35,595 nucleotides of DNA from Pseudomonadota bacterium (GCA_026399375.1 JAPLRD010000177.1:1-35595); one strand, 5' to 3'. Shown: positions 25,171 to 35,090, counted from the stretch's first letter. The notes: generated by a model from the letters alone, not told the origin. Numbers and translations are program-made.

Positions 25171-25999
25171 CGATTTCTATTTCTCCCTCGAACACGGTGA
25201 CCGCAGGACCGGTCAGCCACACCGGATTGTCACCGCCTTCCCAGCGTATCGTCAAATCGCCGCCACGGGTCGATACGCGCACGCGCGCATCGAGCAGCCC
25301 GCGGCGGATCCCCGCCGCCACCGCAGCGCAGGCCCCGGTACCGCAGGCGAGCGTCTCGCCCGCGCCACGCTCGTAGACGCGCAACCGGATGCGGCCCCGG
25401 TCCTCGACCTGCATGTAGCCCGCGTTCACTCGCTGCGGAAAGCGCGGGTGATGTTCGATCAGCGGTCCCTGCGCCGGCACCGGCGCCGCATCCACGTCCG
25501 GAACCAGCTGCACCGCATGCGGATTTCCCATGGAGACGGCGGTGATCTCGACCGTCGCACCGCCGACCTCGAGGGGCTGCACCAGCGCGTCGCTGTCGGT
25601 GACGAAGGGCACGCGCTTTGCCTCGAACACCGGTGCGCCCATGTTCACCGTCACCTCGCCGTCGGCCTCCATCCTCGGCGCAATGACGCCGGCGGCGGTT
25701 TCGACCCGGATTTCACTCTTGGCCGTCAGCCCGCGCTCGCGCACGAAGCGCACGAAACAGCGTGCGCCGTTGCCGCACTGCTCGACCTCGCCGCCGTCGG
25801 CGTTGAAAATGCGATAGCGAAAATCGGTGCCGGCCGTGCGCGGCGGCTCCACCAGCAGGATCTGGTCGCAACCGACGCCGAAATGCCGGTCCGCGAGCCG
25901 CCGCAGTTGCGCCGGGCTCAGCGTGAAGGTCCGACTGACGCCGTCCAATACGACAAAATCGTTGCCCGCGCCCTGCATTTTGGTGAACTTCAATTTCAT
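25160..25999 (-). CDS. dapF: Diaminopimelate epimerase
   Basis: A protein of 279 residues. It converts LL- to meso-diaminopimelate for lysine and peptidoglycan. The two catalytic cysteines are Cys75 in [10 protein letters not shown] and Cys219 in [10 protein letters not shown]. The N-terminal [13 protein letters not shown] and the NPHAVQLV segment are standard. It starts 4 bp after the stop of the CoA-binding protein gene and overlaps DUF484 by 11 bp, so the three are one operon. Confidence 0.97.
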   Translation of the reverse strand: MKLKFTKMQGAGNDFVVLDGVSRTFTLSPAQLRRLADRHFGVGCDQILLVEPPRTAGTDFRYRIFNADGGEVEQCGNGARCFVRFVRERGLTAKSEIRVETAAGVIAPRMEADGEVTVNMGAPVFEAKRVPFVTDSDALVQPLEVGGATVEITAVSMGNPHAVQLVPDVDAAPVPAQGPLIEHHPRFPQRVNAGYMQVEDRGRIRLRVYERGAGETLACGTGACAAVAAGIRRGLLDARVRVSTRGGDLTIRWEGGDNPVWLTGPAVTVFEGEIEIDEC

Positions 26000-26003
26000 G
26001 GCA

Positions 26004-26423
26004 TCACTCGCGGCACAGCCTGGTGTAATCGCGCATGATGCAGCGTCCCATGACCACGGTCATGCCGGCGGCCTGCGCACGCTCCGCCGACGCTTCGTGC
26101 TCGGCGCCCTCCTGCATCCAGATATTCTTGATCCCGAGTTGTAGGCACTGATCCAGGATTTCCGGGACGTACTCGCCGGAGCGAAACACGTTGGCGATGT
26201 CGATCGCCCCGGGCACCGACTTGAGGTCCGGATAGGCTTTCTCGCCCAGGCCTTCGCTGATGCCGGGCCGCACCGGAATGATGCGGTAACCGAACTGCTG
26301 CATCCGGCGCGCGACATCGTTGCTCGCGCGCCCGGACTTGGGCGAAAAACCGACCACAGCGATGCTTTTCACTCGCTGCAGCAGCGCTTTGATCTCCTCA
26401 GGTCCGGGATTGGCGAATGGCAT
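26004..26423 (-). CDS. CoA-binding domain protein (YccU type)
   Basis: A protein of 139 residues consisting of one Rossmann-like CoA-binding domain, related to the CoA-binding part of succinyl-CoA synthetase alpha. Visible features are [24 protein letters not shown] near the N-terminus and [30 protein letters not shown] near the end. Its cellular role is not established. It lies 52 bp after an LpxL-type gene and 4 bp before dapF. Confidence 0.9.
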   Translation of the reverse strand: MPFANPGPEEIKALLQRVKSIAVVGFSPKSGRASNDVARRMQQFGYRIIPVRPGISEGLGEKAYPDLKSVPGAIDIANVFRSGEYVPEILDQCLQLGIKNIWMQEGAEHEASAERAQAAGMTVVMGRCIMRDYTRLCRE

Positions 26424-26475
26424 GATTCGATTCTAACCGTGAACTACCCCAAGGGTATGCTGCATGTTCAACGAC

Positions 26476-27345
26476 TCAATACCACGATGCCTCCCCCGGC
26501 GGGCGCGTCTTGAAGCGCTTGTGCACCCACAGATACTGCTCCGGCATTTGCCGCACCTGTTCTTCGACGAAGATATTCATGCGCCGCGTGTCGGCTTCTA
26601 TGCTCTCGCCCGGATATGCCTCCCATGCCGGCAGGAAACGCACGCTGTAGCCTGCGCCTCCCGGCAGCATGCGCGTGACGCAGGGGAGCACGCGCGCGCC
26701 TGACAGGCGCGCGAGGCGCGACACGCCGGTGATAGTGGCGGCATTCACGCCGAAAAACGGCACGAATATGGTGTCGCGCTGGCCGTAGTCCATGTCGGGC
26801 AGGTAGTAAAACGGCCGTCCCGCCTGCATCGCGCGCAGCGCCGGCCGCACGCCCTCCTGGCGCGCGAGCAGCATCTGCCGGCCGAAGCGCAGGCGCCCGG
26901 CGTACAGCGTCGCGTTGAAGGTTTCGTTTTTCTGGCGGGAATAGATGGTCACCATGTCGATTTCAAGTGCGAGGCGGGTCCAGCCCATGTCGAGGCCGAC
27001 GAAATGCGGCGCCAGCAGTATCAGCGGTCCGCCGCGCACCGCGTCGAAATGCTCCATGCCTTCGATTTTCACCAGCTGCCGCACACGCTCCGGCGTCCCC
27101 CACCAGAGGATGGCGCGCTCGAGAAAGGTGCGGGCGAAAGCCTGGAAGTGGTGCCGCGCCAGCGCATTGCGCTCGGCCTGCGTAAGCCCGGGCATGCAAC
27201 GCGCGAGGTTGGTCTGGCAGACGTGGCGGCGCTCGCGCCCCATCGCGTAGAGCAGCGTGCCGAAGCCGTTGCCGACGGCAGCCAGTGCCGGCAGCGGCAG
27301 CAGCCGCAGCAGCCACAGGACGAGGAGGCCGGCGCGGGTCAGCAT
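26476..27345 (-). CDS. LpxL/LpxM-type lipid A acyltransferase (first of two)
   Basis: A protein of 289 residues of the lysophospholipid acyltransferase superfamily. The catalytic HX4D motif is His114-Asp119 (PHFVGLD). An N-terminal membrane segment (residues 7-25) anchors it to the inner membrane. These enzymes add secondary acyl chains to Kdo-lipid A. PFYYLPDMDYGQRDTIFVPFFGV is a family signature. It overlaps the second acyltransferase gene by 7 bp; which is LpxL and which LpxM cannot be told from sequence. Confidence 0.92.
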   Translation of the reverse strand: MLTRAGLLVLWLLRLLPLPALAAVGNGFGTLLYAMGRERRHVCQTNLARCMPGLTQAERNALARHHFQAFARTFLERAILWWGTPERVRQLVKIEGMEHFDAVRGGPLILLAPHFVGLDMGWTRLALEIDMVTIYSRQKNETFNATLYAGRLRFGRQMLLARQEGVRPALRAMQAGRPFYYLPDMDYGQRDTIFVPFFGVNAATITGVSRLARLSGARVLPCVTRMLPGGAGYSVRFLPAWEAYPGESIEADTRRMNIFVEEQVRQMPEQYLWVHKRFKTRPPGEASWY

Positions 27346-28193
27346 GATTTCGGTGCCTGCGCCCCGGCGGGTACCTTGTAGCGGTTATAGCCCCAGACAT
27401 ATTGCGCGGGACACCGGCGGATCAGCCCTTCGAGCGCGCGGTTAAGCGTACGTGCCGGCGCTTCTTCCGCGAGCGGCGCTGGCATGGCTTCGAGATGCAG
27501 GTGGTAGCCGCGGCCGCCGGGCAGGCGCTCGGCGAAGGCAAGGATCACCTGCGCGCCGGTTTCCGCCAGACGTCCGGTGAGCGTCATCGTGTACGCCGGC
27601 CGGCCGAAGAACTCCGCCCATTCGCCTTCGCCGACGCCCGGCGCCTGATCGGGCAGGATGCCGATGGCTTCGCCTTTCCTGAGCGCGCGCAGCAGTATGC
27701 GCACGCCCTTCAGATCGGCACTGGCCAGGTGCAGATTCGGCCGCTGGCGGCCGGCGAGCATCAGCGGCTCGATCGCTGTCTTCTTGGGCGAACGGTAGAG
27801 CACCGTCAGCGGCGAATCGGAGGGCGCATGCAAAGCATAGTACTGCGCAGTGATCTCGAAGCAGCCCAGGTGCGGCGTGAGGAAAATGATGCCGCGACGG
27901 CGCGCCAACGCCGCCTCGACCAGATCCCACCCCGATACCTGCGTCACCCATCCCGCTACCGTTGCATGTGGGCGCAGCCAGATCGCGGGCAACTCCAGCA
28001 ATCCCTTGCCCGCTTCGGCGATCGCCAGACCGAGCAGCGCGGGTTCAGCAAACCCGGCCGCGCGCAGATTGGTCGACAAATAGTGGCGGTAGCGCGCGGA
28101 CAGCAGATAGACGGCTCTTCCGATGAACGCACCCAGCAGGTGCAGCGCGGAAAGCGGCAGGGCGGAGAGCAGACGCGCGAAGCCTAAAACCAC
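27339..28193 (-). CDS. LpxL/LpxM-type lipid A acyltransferase (second of two)
   Basis: A protein of 284 residues, related to the neighbouring one but clearly diverged. The catalytic motif is HX4E (His108-Glu113, PHLGCFE). [32 protein letters not shown] and the C-terminal [13 protein letters not shown] mark the family. It uses a GTG start at 28193 with a poor ribosome site. It is divergent from metK (72-bp gap) and heads the minus-strand operon that runs through dapF to xerC. Confidence 0.9.
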   Translation of the reverse strand: MVLGFARLLSALPLSALHLLGAFIGRAVYLLSARYRHYLSTNLRAAGFAEPALLGLAIAEAGKGLLELPAIWLRPHATVAGWVTQVSGWDLVEAALARRRGIIFLTPHLGCFEITAQYYALHAPSDSPLTVLYRSPKKTAIEPLMLAGRQRPNLHLASADLKGVRILLRALRKGEAIGILPDQAPGVGEGEWAEFFGRPAYTMTLTGRLAETGAQVILAFAERLPGGRGYHLHLEAMPAPLAEEAPARTLNRALEGLIRRCPAQYVWGYNRYKVPAGAQAPKSC

Positions 28194-28204
28194 GCCGCGT
28201 CACT

Positions 28205-28232
28205 TTGGAATCGAATCAAGACATGCTATCCT
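28205..28232 (+). promoter_or_regulatory. Candidate metK promoter
   Basis: TTGGAA (28205-28210) and TATCCT (28227-28232) are 16 bp apart, upstream of metK. Matches to consensus are four of six each, so this is moderate. The leader before the ATG is only about 27 bases and holds no SAM riboswitch fold and no clear ribosome site. Confidence 0.45.
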
Positions 28233-28265
28233 TACGACCCTTTTTCAACCCACCAGAACCCCACA

Positions 28266-29432
28266 ATGAGCTCATTTTTGTTTACGTCGGAATCGGTCTC
28301 CGAAGGCCATCCGGACAAAGTCGCCGACCAGATTTCCGATGCAATACTGGACGCTATTCTAGCGCAGGACAAAACCTCCCGAGTCGCGGCGGAGACTCTG
28401 GTCAAGGACAACCTGGTTGTGCTCGCCGGTGAAATCACCACCGGCGCACGGGTCAACTTCAGCGAAGTGGCGCGCAAGACGATCAAGCGCATCGGCTACA
28501 CCGATCCCGCGATCGGCTTCGACACGCATACTTGCACCGTGATCGTCGCCTACGGCGAGCAGTCCAAGGACATCGCCCAGGGCGTGGACGAGGGCAAGGG
28601 GCTGGATCTGGACCAGGGCGCTGGCGACCAGGGCCTGATGTTCGGCTACGCCTGCGACGAAACGCCGCAGTTCATGCCGCTGCCCATCTATCTTTCTCAC
28701 CGCCTGGTCGAGCGCCAGTCGGAAGTGCGCCGCGACGGGCGCATCGCCTGGCTGCGGCCCGACGCCAAGTCGCAGGTCACCATACGCTACATCGACGGCA
28801 AGGCGGATTCGATCGACACCGTGGTGCTCTCCACCCAGCATGGCCCCGGCCTCACGCACAAGCAGATCGAGGAAGCGGTCATCGAGCAGATCATCAAGCC
28901 CATCCTGCCCAAGGAACTGATCAAGGGCAAGATCAACTATCTCGTCAACCCCACCGGCGCTTTCGAAATCGGCGGCCCGAAAGGCGACTGCGGCCTGACC
29001 GGGCGCAAGATCATCGTCGACACCTACGGCGGTTCCGCGCCGCACGGCGGCGGCGCCTTCTCCGGCAAGGACCCGTCCAAGGTCGACCGTTCCGCCGCCT
29101 ACGCCGCGCGCTACGTGGCGAAGAACGTGGTCGCCGCGGGCCTGGCGAGCAAGTGCCAGATCCAGGTGTCCTACGCCATCGGCGTGGCCAAACCCACCAG
29201 CGTGATGGTCACGACCTTCGGCACCGGCAAGGTTTCGGACGAGAAACTGTCGGAGATCGTTTCGCGCAATTTCGACCTGCGCCCGAAGGGCATCGTGCAG
29301 ATGCTGAATCTGCTGCGCCCGATCTACGAAAAGACCGCCGCCTACGGCCACTTCGGCCGCGACGAGCCGGAATTCACCTGGGAAGCGACGGACAAGGCCA
29401 AGGCCCTGGCTGCGGACGCGGGCGTCAAGTAA
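28266..29432 (+). CDS. metK: S-adenosylmethionine synthetase
   Basis: A protein of 388 residues. It makes SAM from methionine and ATP. Motifs are GHPDK (residues 14-18), GAGDQG (118-123) and [19 protein letters not shown] in the C-terminal half. In many betaproteobacteria metK is close to ahcY; here a five-gene module separates them. A strong terminator follows. Confidence 0.98.
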   Translation: MSSFLFTSESVSEGHPDKVADQISDAILDAILAQDKTSRVAAETLVKDNLVVLAGEITTGARVNFSEVARKTIKRIGYTDPAIGFDTHTCTVIVAYGEQSKDIAQGVDEGKGLDLDQGAGDQGLMFGYACDETPQFMPLPIYLSHRLVERQSEVRRDGRIAWLRPDAKSQVTIRYIDGKADSIDTVVLSTQHGPGLTHKQIEEAVIEQIIKPILPKELIKGKINYLVNPTGAFEIGGPKGDCGLTGRKIIVDTYGGSAPHGGGAFSGKDPSKVDRSAAYAARYVAKNVVAAGLASKCQIQVSYAIGVAKPTSVMVTTFGTGKVSDEKLSEIVSRNFDLRPKGIVQMLNLLRPIYEKTAAYGHFGRDEPEFTWEATDKAKALAADAGVK

Positions 29433-29456
29433 AGCGACGATCGAGTCAGAGCCAGA

Positions 29457-29484
29457 AAAAAGCCGGCGCAAGCCGGCTTTTTTC
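29457..29484 (+). terminator. Rho-independent terminator of metK
   Basis: AAAAAAGCCGGC and GCCGGCTTTTTT form a perfect 12-bp stem with a GCAA loop, 25 bp after the metK stop. It can also work on the minus strand for the isomerase gene. Confidence 0.92.
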
Positions 29485-29552
29485 ATTTGCAGATTTCCCG
29501 CAGACCGGCTATTGACGCGGTGTTCCAGCCCATTCGCATCTGAACGGCAAGG

Positions 29553-30209
29553 CTACCACCCGCCCTGCGCCAGCCATTCTTCCAGCAATTCCATCTTCTC
29601 TACGCCGAAGAAGGGCTCGTCGCCGACAATGAAGAACGGCGAGCCGAACACGGCGCGCGCAAGCGACGACTCCACGTTGGCGCGCAACAGGCGTCCCGCC
29701 TCCTCGCTCGAGATGCCTTCGAGAACTTCAGCTTCATTCAAGCCTGTATCGCGCGCCACCTCGTTCACCACCGCCTGATTCGAGATGTCGCGCCCCTGCA
29801 GCCAGTAGGCGGCGAACATTCGCTGCGCGAACGGCCGTGCGGATTCCGCGCGGTGCTCGAGCAGCCAGTTGAACGCGCGGCCCGCCGGACGCGGATCGAC
29901 CGGCGTCGCCCCCGGGTCGCGCGCAAGCACAATGCCGTGGCGGCGTGCATAGCGGCGCGCATCGAGCGCGATGTAGGGCCCCTTCAACGGCATTTCGAGC
30001 AGTGGCTTCATGCCCATCACCTTGACCACGCTCACGCCGATCAGCATGGAATGCCAGTTCGCCTTGAGGCCGTACTTCGCCGCGAGATCGTCGACGCGCA
30101 GGCTGGCGAAAAAACCGAAGGGCGAGATGAAATCGAAATAGAAGTCGAGCTCGCGCGCAGCGCCGCCCGCACCGGCGTTCCTGACCGTCGCCGCCACGTC
30201 TTTGTTCAT
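29553..30209 (-). CDS. DsbA-like 2-hydroxychromene-2-carboxylate isomerase family protein
   Basis: A protein of 218 residues with a thioredoxin fold of the DsbA/kappa-GST type. The start of the fold is FYFDFISPFGFFASLRV; the usual SPF motif replaces the CxxC of DsbA, and the C-terminal GSPFFIVGDEPFFGVEKMELLEEWL is typical. The named enzyme acts in naphthalene breakdown, but the family is broader and also handles other aromatic or glutathione-linked steps. Its start overlaps the acyl-CoA synthetase stop by 4 bp (ATGA), so the two are coupled. Real substrate unknown. Confidence 0.85.
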   Translation of the reverse strand: MNKDVAATVRNAGAGGAARELDFYFDFISPFGFFASLRVDDLAAKYGLKANWHSMLIGVSVVKVMGMKPLLEMPLKGPYIALDARRYARRHGIVLARDPGATPVDPRPAGRAFNWLLEHRAESARPFAQRMFAAYWLQGRDISNQAVVNEVARDTGLNEAEVLEGISSEEAGRLLRANVESSLARAVFGSPFFIVGDEPFFGVEKMELLEEWLAQGGW

Positions 30210-32062
30210 TCGTACTCCACCTCGAAAGGCACGACGAAACGCGCCAGCAATTCCTTGACCCGCAATTCGATCGCCGCCGGATCGGCTGCGCCGGCTATCC
30301 TGATTTCCGCGGCAAGGCCGCCTGCCGCCTGGCGCGCCTTCACAGTAATGCTGCGACAGGAACCGGCCAAAGCCTGCAGCACCTCGCCGTAGGCCTGCTC
30401 GATCGCGCGCTGGCGCAGCGCCGGCTTGAAGATCTTGCCGATGGCGGTCATGGGCATCGCATCGAGCACCGTGACGCGCCGCGGCACGGCGGCGCGTTCG
30501 CCGATGCCGGGCGCGACTTCCGCCAGGATTTCCGCGGCGCTCGCCTGAACCCCCGGTCGCAGCGTCAGGAAAATGACCGGCAGTTCGCCGGCATAGGCAT
30601 CGGGCTCGCCGACCGCCGCGCAGCTTTGCACCGCCGGATGGGCGGCGAACGCCTCTTCTATCATCGACGGATCGATATTGTGCGCACCGCGGATGATGAC
30701 GTCCTTGGCGCGGCCGGTGAGGTAGACGCGGCCGTCGGCATCGATGTGGCCGAGGTCGCCGCTGACCAGCAATCCGCGCGGCGCGAACATGCCGCTGTTT
30801 GCGCCGGGGTCGGTGTAGCCCGGGCTCACGTTGGGACCGCGCATGACGATCACGCCCGGCTCGTTCGCTGCGCAGCGACTGTCCAGTTGCGGCCCCTCGG
30901 GCCCCGCGCGCACTGCAAACACTTCGGAAAACGGCAGCGGCAGGCCGCAGGAAAGCGCAATGCGCGGCGCCGCCAGCGGCTCGATCGCGACCAGCCCGGC
31001 CGATTCGGTCATGCCCAGGATGTTGCGCACCGGGATGCCGAGCTTCTTCTCGAACGCAGCGGCCAGTTCGCTCGGCAGCGGCGATCCACCGGTATAAAGC
31101 GCGCGCACCAAAGAAATGTCGGCGCCGTCCACCGGCGTATCGAGCAGCGCCGCGATAATGGTGGGGACCGCGGCGAGGTAAGTCACGCGGTAGCGTTCGA
31201 CGAAGCGCCAGTAGCTGGCAACGAAGCGCCGGTCGCGCATACCGAGGCGCGGCGGCAGAACGATGTTGGCGCCGGCGCAGAAGCAGCCGGCGCCGTAGAC
31301 GAACGCTCCCGCGACGTGAAACAGCGGAAAGCCGTTGATCATGATGTCGCGTTCGGTCAGGCCGTAGAACATTCCGGCGAACCAGCTGGTGTGGACTTCG
31401 TTCGCGTGCGCATGCTGCGCCAGCTTGGGCGCCCCGGTCGTGCCGCCGGTATGATAGTAGGCGGCGATGTCGGCAGGCGCTATCGCGCGTTCGAACGCGA
31501 GTTCGGCCGGCTGCTCCTGCATCAGGCGCTCGAAACCGTCTTCGCTGTCGGCGGCGCCTCCCGCCTGCAGCAGCTTCAGTTCCGGCAGGCGCGCGCGCAG
31601 CTGCTCGGCTTTTCCCCAGATGTCGAAATCGGGATCCGGCCCCAGCGCAACCAGCACTTTCACCCCGGCGGCACGCAGCAGTTCGACGATATGGTCCACG
31701 TCCAGCATGTAATTGACCGGACAGGCGCGCCCCGCGATCTGCGCCCCCCAAAGCGCGAAATGCGCCTCCGGCACGCTGGGCAAGAGCAACGCAACCGCGT
31801 CCTGCGGCCCGACGCCGCGGCTGCGAAACAGGTTCGCGGCGCGATGGATGCCGGCTAGCAGCGCGGAATAGGTGATGACGCGGGGCGCATCGCCAATGTC
31901 GCCGCTGTAGAGCTGGGTTAGCGCCGGGCGCTCGGGAAACAAGCGCGCCGCGCGCAGAAAAATGTCGTGCGTGCTTTGCAAGGGCACCGCGGTCTCGTAC
32001 CCGAGGCGCTCCAGAGCCCGGATTTCGCCTGCACCGACGATTTGAATTCGATGTTCCGCCAT
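30206..32062 (-). CDS. AMP-binding acyl-CoA synthetase
   Basis: A protein of 618 residues of the ANL superfamily. The ATP loop is YYHTGGTTGAPKLAQH, the adenylate motif is GMTESAG, and the hinge/ribose segment is VSGDLGHIDADGRVYLTGRAKDVIIRG. The lysine in AIGKIFKPALR is the expected catalytic Lys of the C-terminal domain. It would activate a carboxylic acid to its CoA thioester through an acyl-AMP. About 70 residues after the catalytic lysine are more than usual. The start at 32062 follows GGGAT by six bases; a longer frame upstream has no homology. It is divergent from the TRAP genes. Confidence 0.92.
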   Translation of the reverse strand: MAEHRIQIVGAGEIRALERLGYETAVPLQSTHDIFLRAARLFPERPALTQLYSGDIGDAPRVITYSALLAGIHRAANLFRSRGVGPQDAVALLLPSVPEAHFALWGAQIAGRACPVNYMLDVDHIVELLRAAGVKVLVALGPDPDFDIWGKAEQLRARLPELKLLQAGGAADSEDGFERLMQEQPAELAFERAIAPADIAAYYHTGGTTGAPKLAQHAHANEVHTSWFAGMFYGLTERDIMINGFPLFHVAGAFVYGAGCFCAGANIVLPPRLGMRDRRFVASYWRFVERYRVTYLAAVPTIIAALLDTPVDGADISLVRALYTGGSPLPSELAAAFEKKLGIPVRNILGMTESAGLVAIEPLAAPRIALSCGLPLPFSEVFAVRAGPEGPQLDSRCAANEPGVIVMRGPNVSPGYTDPGANSGMFAPRGLLVSGDLGHIDADGRVYLTGRAKDVIIRGAHNIDPSMIEEAFAAHPAVQSCAAVGEPDAYAGELPVIFLTLRPGVQASAAEILAEVAPGIGERAAVPRRVTVLDAMPMTAIGKIFKPALRQRAIEQAYGEVLQALAGSCRSITVKARQAAGGLAAEIRIAGAADPAAIELRVKELLARFVVPFEVEYE

Positions 32063-32086
32063 GGCAATCCCGCTTGCGATAAGGCA

Positions 32087-32094
32087 ATTATAAT
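32087..32094. promoter_or_regulatory. Shared -10 region of the divergent synthetase and TRAP genes
   Basis: The palindrome ATTATAAT contains a perfect TATAAT on each strand. It lies 24 bp from the synthetase start and 78 bp from the dctP start, in a 110-bp gap. No good -35 box is visible for either direction, which suggests an activator. Confidence 0.5.
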
Positions 32095-32172
32095 GGCACG
32101 CTTCGCACATCCGGCAGTAAGCAACAAGATCGGAAAAACTCGCCGCCATCGAAACCACGAGGAGATTACAGC

Positions 32173-33210
32173 ATGACCAACAAGCAATCACGCAGCATTC
32201 TGGGCGTTTGCGCAGCGGCAATCGCGCTGGCGTTTGGAGCGGGACCGTCTGCCGCTCAGGACAAGCCGGTCGAACTCAAGTTCGCGCACTGGCTGCCGGC
32301 GGCGCATCCGCTGGCGACGCTGGGATTCATCCCCTGGGCGAAGTCGGTCGAAGCCGCCTCCAAGGGCTCGATCAAAGTCACCATCTATCCCGCGCAGCAG
32401 CTGGGCAAGGCCGCCAACCACTACGACATGGCGCGCGACGGCATCGCCGACATCACCTGGGCCAACCCGGGCTATCAGGCGGAGCGCTTTCCGATCTTCG
32501 GCGTGGCAGAACTGCCGTTCCAGTTCTCCACCCCCGGCGCCGGTTCGAAGGCACTTGACGCCTGGTACCGCGGCTATGCAGCCAAGGAAATGAAGGAAGT
32601 GCAATTCTGCCTCGCGCACCTGCACATCGGCACGCTGCACTCGAAAAAGCCGATCACTGATCCGGCGCTGATCAAGGGCATGAAGATCCGGCCCTCGCAC
32701 GGCACCATGGCGCAGTACATCACGCTGCTCGGCGGCACCAACGTACAGGTGTCCGCGCCCGAATCGCGCGACGCGCTGGAAAAAGGCATCGCCGACGCGA
32801 TCACCTTCCCCTCGCATTCGATGATCACTTTCGGCATCGACAAGGTGATCAAGTACCACGCCGACATGAGACTGTACGCCGCCACCTTCGCCTGGACCAT
32901 GAACAAGGACAGCTACCAGAAACTCTCCGCCACGCAGAAGAAAGTGATCGACGACCACTGCAACAACGAATGGGCGGCCAAGATCGGTGCGGACTGGGGC
33001 AACGACGAAGATTCGGGTCTGGACAAACTATCGAAGACGCCCGGGCACACCATCGTCAAGTTGACAGATGCCCAGCTCAGCACATGGCGCAAAGCCGCTG
33101 AACCCATGACCGCCGACTGGCTGAAGAAGCCGAACAATTCCGGCATCGACGCCAAGGAAGCGCTCGAGTCCTTCCGCAAGGCGCTCAAGACGCACAACGC
33201 GGCTTACTGA
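32173..33210 (+). CDS. dctP: TRAP transporter solute-binding protein
   Basis: A protein of 345 residues with a signal peptide (cleavage after SAA, near residue 28). It belongs to the DctP family that binds organic acids in the periplasm. The family arginine is in GMKIRPSHGTMAQYI, and the following VQVSAPESRDALEKGIADAITFPSHS segment is typical. The ligand is not predictable. It is probably expressed with dctQ and dctM downstream. Confidence 0.93.
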   Translation: MTNKQSRSILGVCAAAIALAFGAGPSAAQDKPVELKFAHWLPAAHPLATLGFIPWAKSVEAASKGSIKVTIYPAQQLGKAANHYDMARDGIADITWANPGYQAERFPIFGVAELPFQFSTPGAGSKALDAWYRGYAAKEMKEVQFCLAHLHIGTLHSKKPITDPALIKGMKIRPSHGTMAQYITLLGGTNVQVSAPESRDALEKGIADAITFPSHSMITFGIDKVIKYHADMRLYAATFAWTMNKDSYQKLSATQKKVIDDHCNNEWAAKIGADWGNDEDSGLDKLSKTPGHTIVKLTDAQLSTWRKAAEPMTADWLKKPNNSGIDAKEALESFRKALKTHNAAY

Positions 33211-33220
33211 TCCCGCAACC

Positions 33221-33267
33221 GGCCCGCTCCCGTCCCGGCGGCGGGAGCGGGCCGGCCGGCCGTTTTT
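33221..33267 (+). terminator. Intercistronic hairpin between dctP and dctQ
   Basis: GGCCCGCTCCCG (33221-33232) and CGGGAGCGGGCC (33242-33253) form a perfect 12-bp stem. Nine bases later comes TTTTT. It is probably a partial terminator or mRNA-stabilising hairpin that keeps binding-protein levels above membrane-component levels. Confidence 0.65.
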
Positions 33268-33298
33268 CGCCGCCGCGCGCAGTCTCCGGAAGCCTCCC

Positions 33299-33793
33299 AT
33301 GCTCGACAAGATCCTCGCCTTCACCGAAGCTGTAGCGGCATTCTTTCTGCTGCTGGTCGCGGCGCTGACCTTTTCCAATGTCTGCATCCGCTATCTGTTC
33401 GATACCCAGATTCCGGACTGGTTCGACTTTTCCAAACAGTTCCAATCCATCGCGATTCTGTGGGGCATTGCGCTGACCACCTATCGCGGCAGCCACATCT
33501 GCGTCGACATCCTGTGGGAGCATTCGAACCGAGCGTGGAAGCGCCGCATCGATCTGTTCGCCACGGCGACGACGCTCGCGCTGCTCGCGCCCATGGCCTG
33601 GATGATCTGGGTCATGGTGGGCAATATGGGCACCGAAGCCACCAGCGATCTGCGCATACCGCTGCGCTATTTCTACATTGTCGCAGCCACCGGGGCGGTA
33701 GCGGCGGCGATCCTCGCCGCCAAGCGCATTCTCGGCTTGTACGCCGACAGCGAAGCGCGGGCTGCCGACGCCACGGAAACGACGCATGGATAG
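33299..33793 (+). CDS. dctQ: TRAP transporter small membrane subunit
   Basis: A protein of 164 residues with four hydrophobic segments, the DctQ pattern. NVCIRYLFDTQIPDWFDFSKQFQSIAILWGIALTTYRGSHICVDIL is typical of the first half (residues 27-72). With DctM it forms the sodium-coupled membrane part. It overlaps dctM by 8 bp. Confidence 0.9.
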   Translation: MLDKILAFTEAVAAFFLLLVAALTFSNVCIRYLFDTQIPDWFDFSKQFQSIAILWGIALTTYRGSHICVDILWEHSNRAWKRRIDLFATATTLALLAPMAWMIWVMVGNMGTEATSDLRIPLRYFYIVAATGAVAAAILAAKRILGLYADSEARAADATETTHG

Positions 33794-35090
33794 GGACCTG
33801 GTCGCACTGTTGGGTTTCGTCCTGATGTTCGTGTTCATGGCGCTGCGCGTGCCCATCGGCGTCGCGATGGGGCTGTCGGGCCTGATCGGCTTCGCCGCGC
33901 TCTCGGGTGCGGGCCCGGCGCTGAAGCTGCTGGGACAGGTGCCGCTGTCGGTGCTCACCGACTACAACCTGTCCATCATCCCCATGTTCGTCCTGATGGG
34001 CGCGTTCTCGGCCAGCGCCGGCATGAGCCGCGAATTGTTCGCCGCCGGCATCGCCTGGCTAGGCCACAAGCGCGGCGGGCTCGCGCTCGCGACCATCACC
34101 GCCTGCGGCGGCTTCGCCGCCATCAACGGCTCGTCCGTGGCCACCGCCGCCACCATGACACAAGTTGCACTGCCCGAAATGCGCAAGGCCGGCTACGACC
34201 CGGGCCTCTCGGCGGGCCTGATCGCGGCCGGCGGCACGCTCGGCATCATGATTCCGCCGTCGGTGATTTTCGTGCTCTACGGCATCATGACCGAGACCGA
34301 CATCACGCAGCTGTTTTTCGCCGGCGTGGTGCCCGGCGTCATCGCCATGATCTTCTATTCGCTCGTGATCGTGTTCATGGGCTGGTGGCGGCCCGCGACC
34401 ATGCCGCGCGGGCCTTTGTACGGCTGGCGCGAGCGGCTTGTGTCGCTGAAAAACCTCTGGGCGACCCTGCTCCTGTTCCTGGTGGTGCTTGGCGGCATGT
34501 ACATGGGCATTTTCACCGCAACCGAAGCGGCCGGCGTCGGCGCGGTGGGCGCGTTCGTCATCGGCCTCGCGCGCGGGCAGCTGCAGCTGCGCCATATCAA
34601 GGAGACGCTGATCGGTTCGCTGCGCATCTCGGCCTCGATCATGACCATCGTGCTCGGCGCCTATCTGTTCGGCTATTTCCTCACCATCACCCAGTTCACG
34701 CAGAAGGCGATCGAATTCCTGGTGCACCTGCCGGTCGGCGCCTACGGCGTGCTGGCGCTCGTTATGGTGGGGTATCTGATCCTAGGCGCCGTGATGGACG
34801 AACTGGCGATGATCCTGCTCACCGTGCCCATCGTGTTTCCGGCGATGATGCAGCTCGGTTTCGACCCGGTCTGGTTCGGCGTCATCATCGTCATGGCCGT
34901 GACCTTCGGCATGATATGCCCGCCTGTGGGCATGAACGTGTTCGTCATCAACTCGATCGCGACGGACATATCGCTCGCGCGCATCTACCGAGGCACCTTT
35001 CCCTTCATCGCAGTCGACCTGGTGCGTCTGGTGCTGCTGTGCGCCTTTCCGGCGCTGTCGCTGTGGCTGCCCAAGACCATGGGCGGTTGA
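33786..35090 (+). CDS. dctM: TRAP transporter large membrane subunit
   Basis: A protein of 434 residues with about 12 membrane segments. Family signatures include NLSIIPMFVLMGAFS, AINGSSVATAATMTQVALPEMRKAGYD, GGTLGIMIPPSVIFVLYG and TFGMICPPVGMNVFVI. It transports the solute delivered by DctP using a sodium or proton gradient. It ends 56 bp before the SAH riboswitch. Confidence 0.95.
   Translation: MDRDLVALLGFVLMFVFMALRVPIGVAMGLSGLIGFAALSGAGPALKLLGQVPLSVLTDYNLSIIPMFVLMGAFSASAGMSRELFAAGIAWLGHKRGGLALATITACGGFAAINGSSVATAATMTQVALPEMRKAGYDPGLSAGLIAAGGTLGIMIPPSVIFVLYGIMTETDITQLFFAGVVPGVIAMIFYSLVIVFMGWWRPATMPRGPLYGWRERLVSLKNLWATLLLFLVVLGGMYMGIFTATEAAGVGAVGAFVIGLARGQLQLRHIKETLIGSLRISASIMTIVLGAYLFGYFLTITQFTQKAIEFLVHLPVGAYGVLALVMVGYLILGAVMDELAMILLTVPIVFPAMMQLGFDPVWFGVIIVMAVTFGMICPPVGMNVFVINSIATDISLARIYRGTFPFIAVDLVRLVLLCAFPALSLWLPKTMGG

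Noticed and set aside
28233-28265. Possible SAM riboswitch before metK
   Set aside because: The leader is too short (about 30 bases) and shows no known SAM-binding fold.
28359-29486. 375-codon open frame opposite metK
   Set aside because: metK is unmistakable on the other strand; the frame has no ribosome site or motif.
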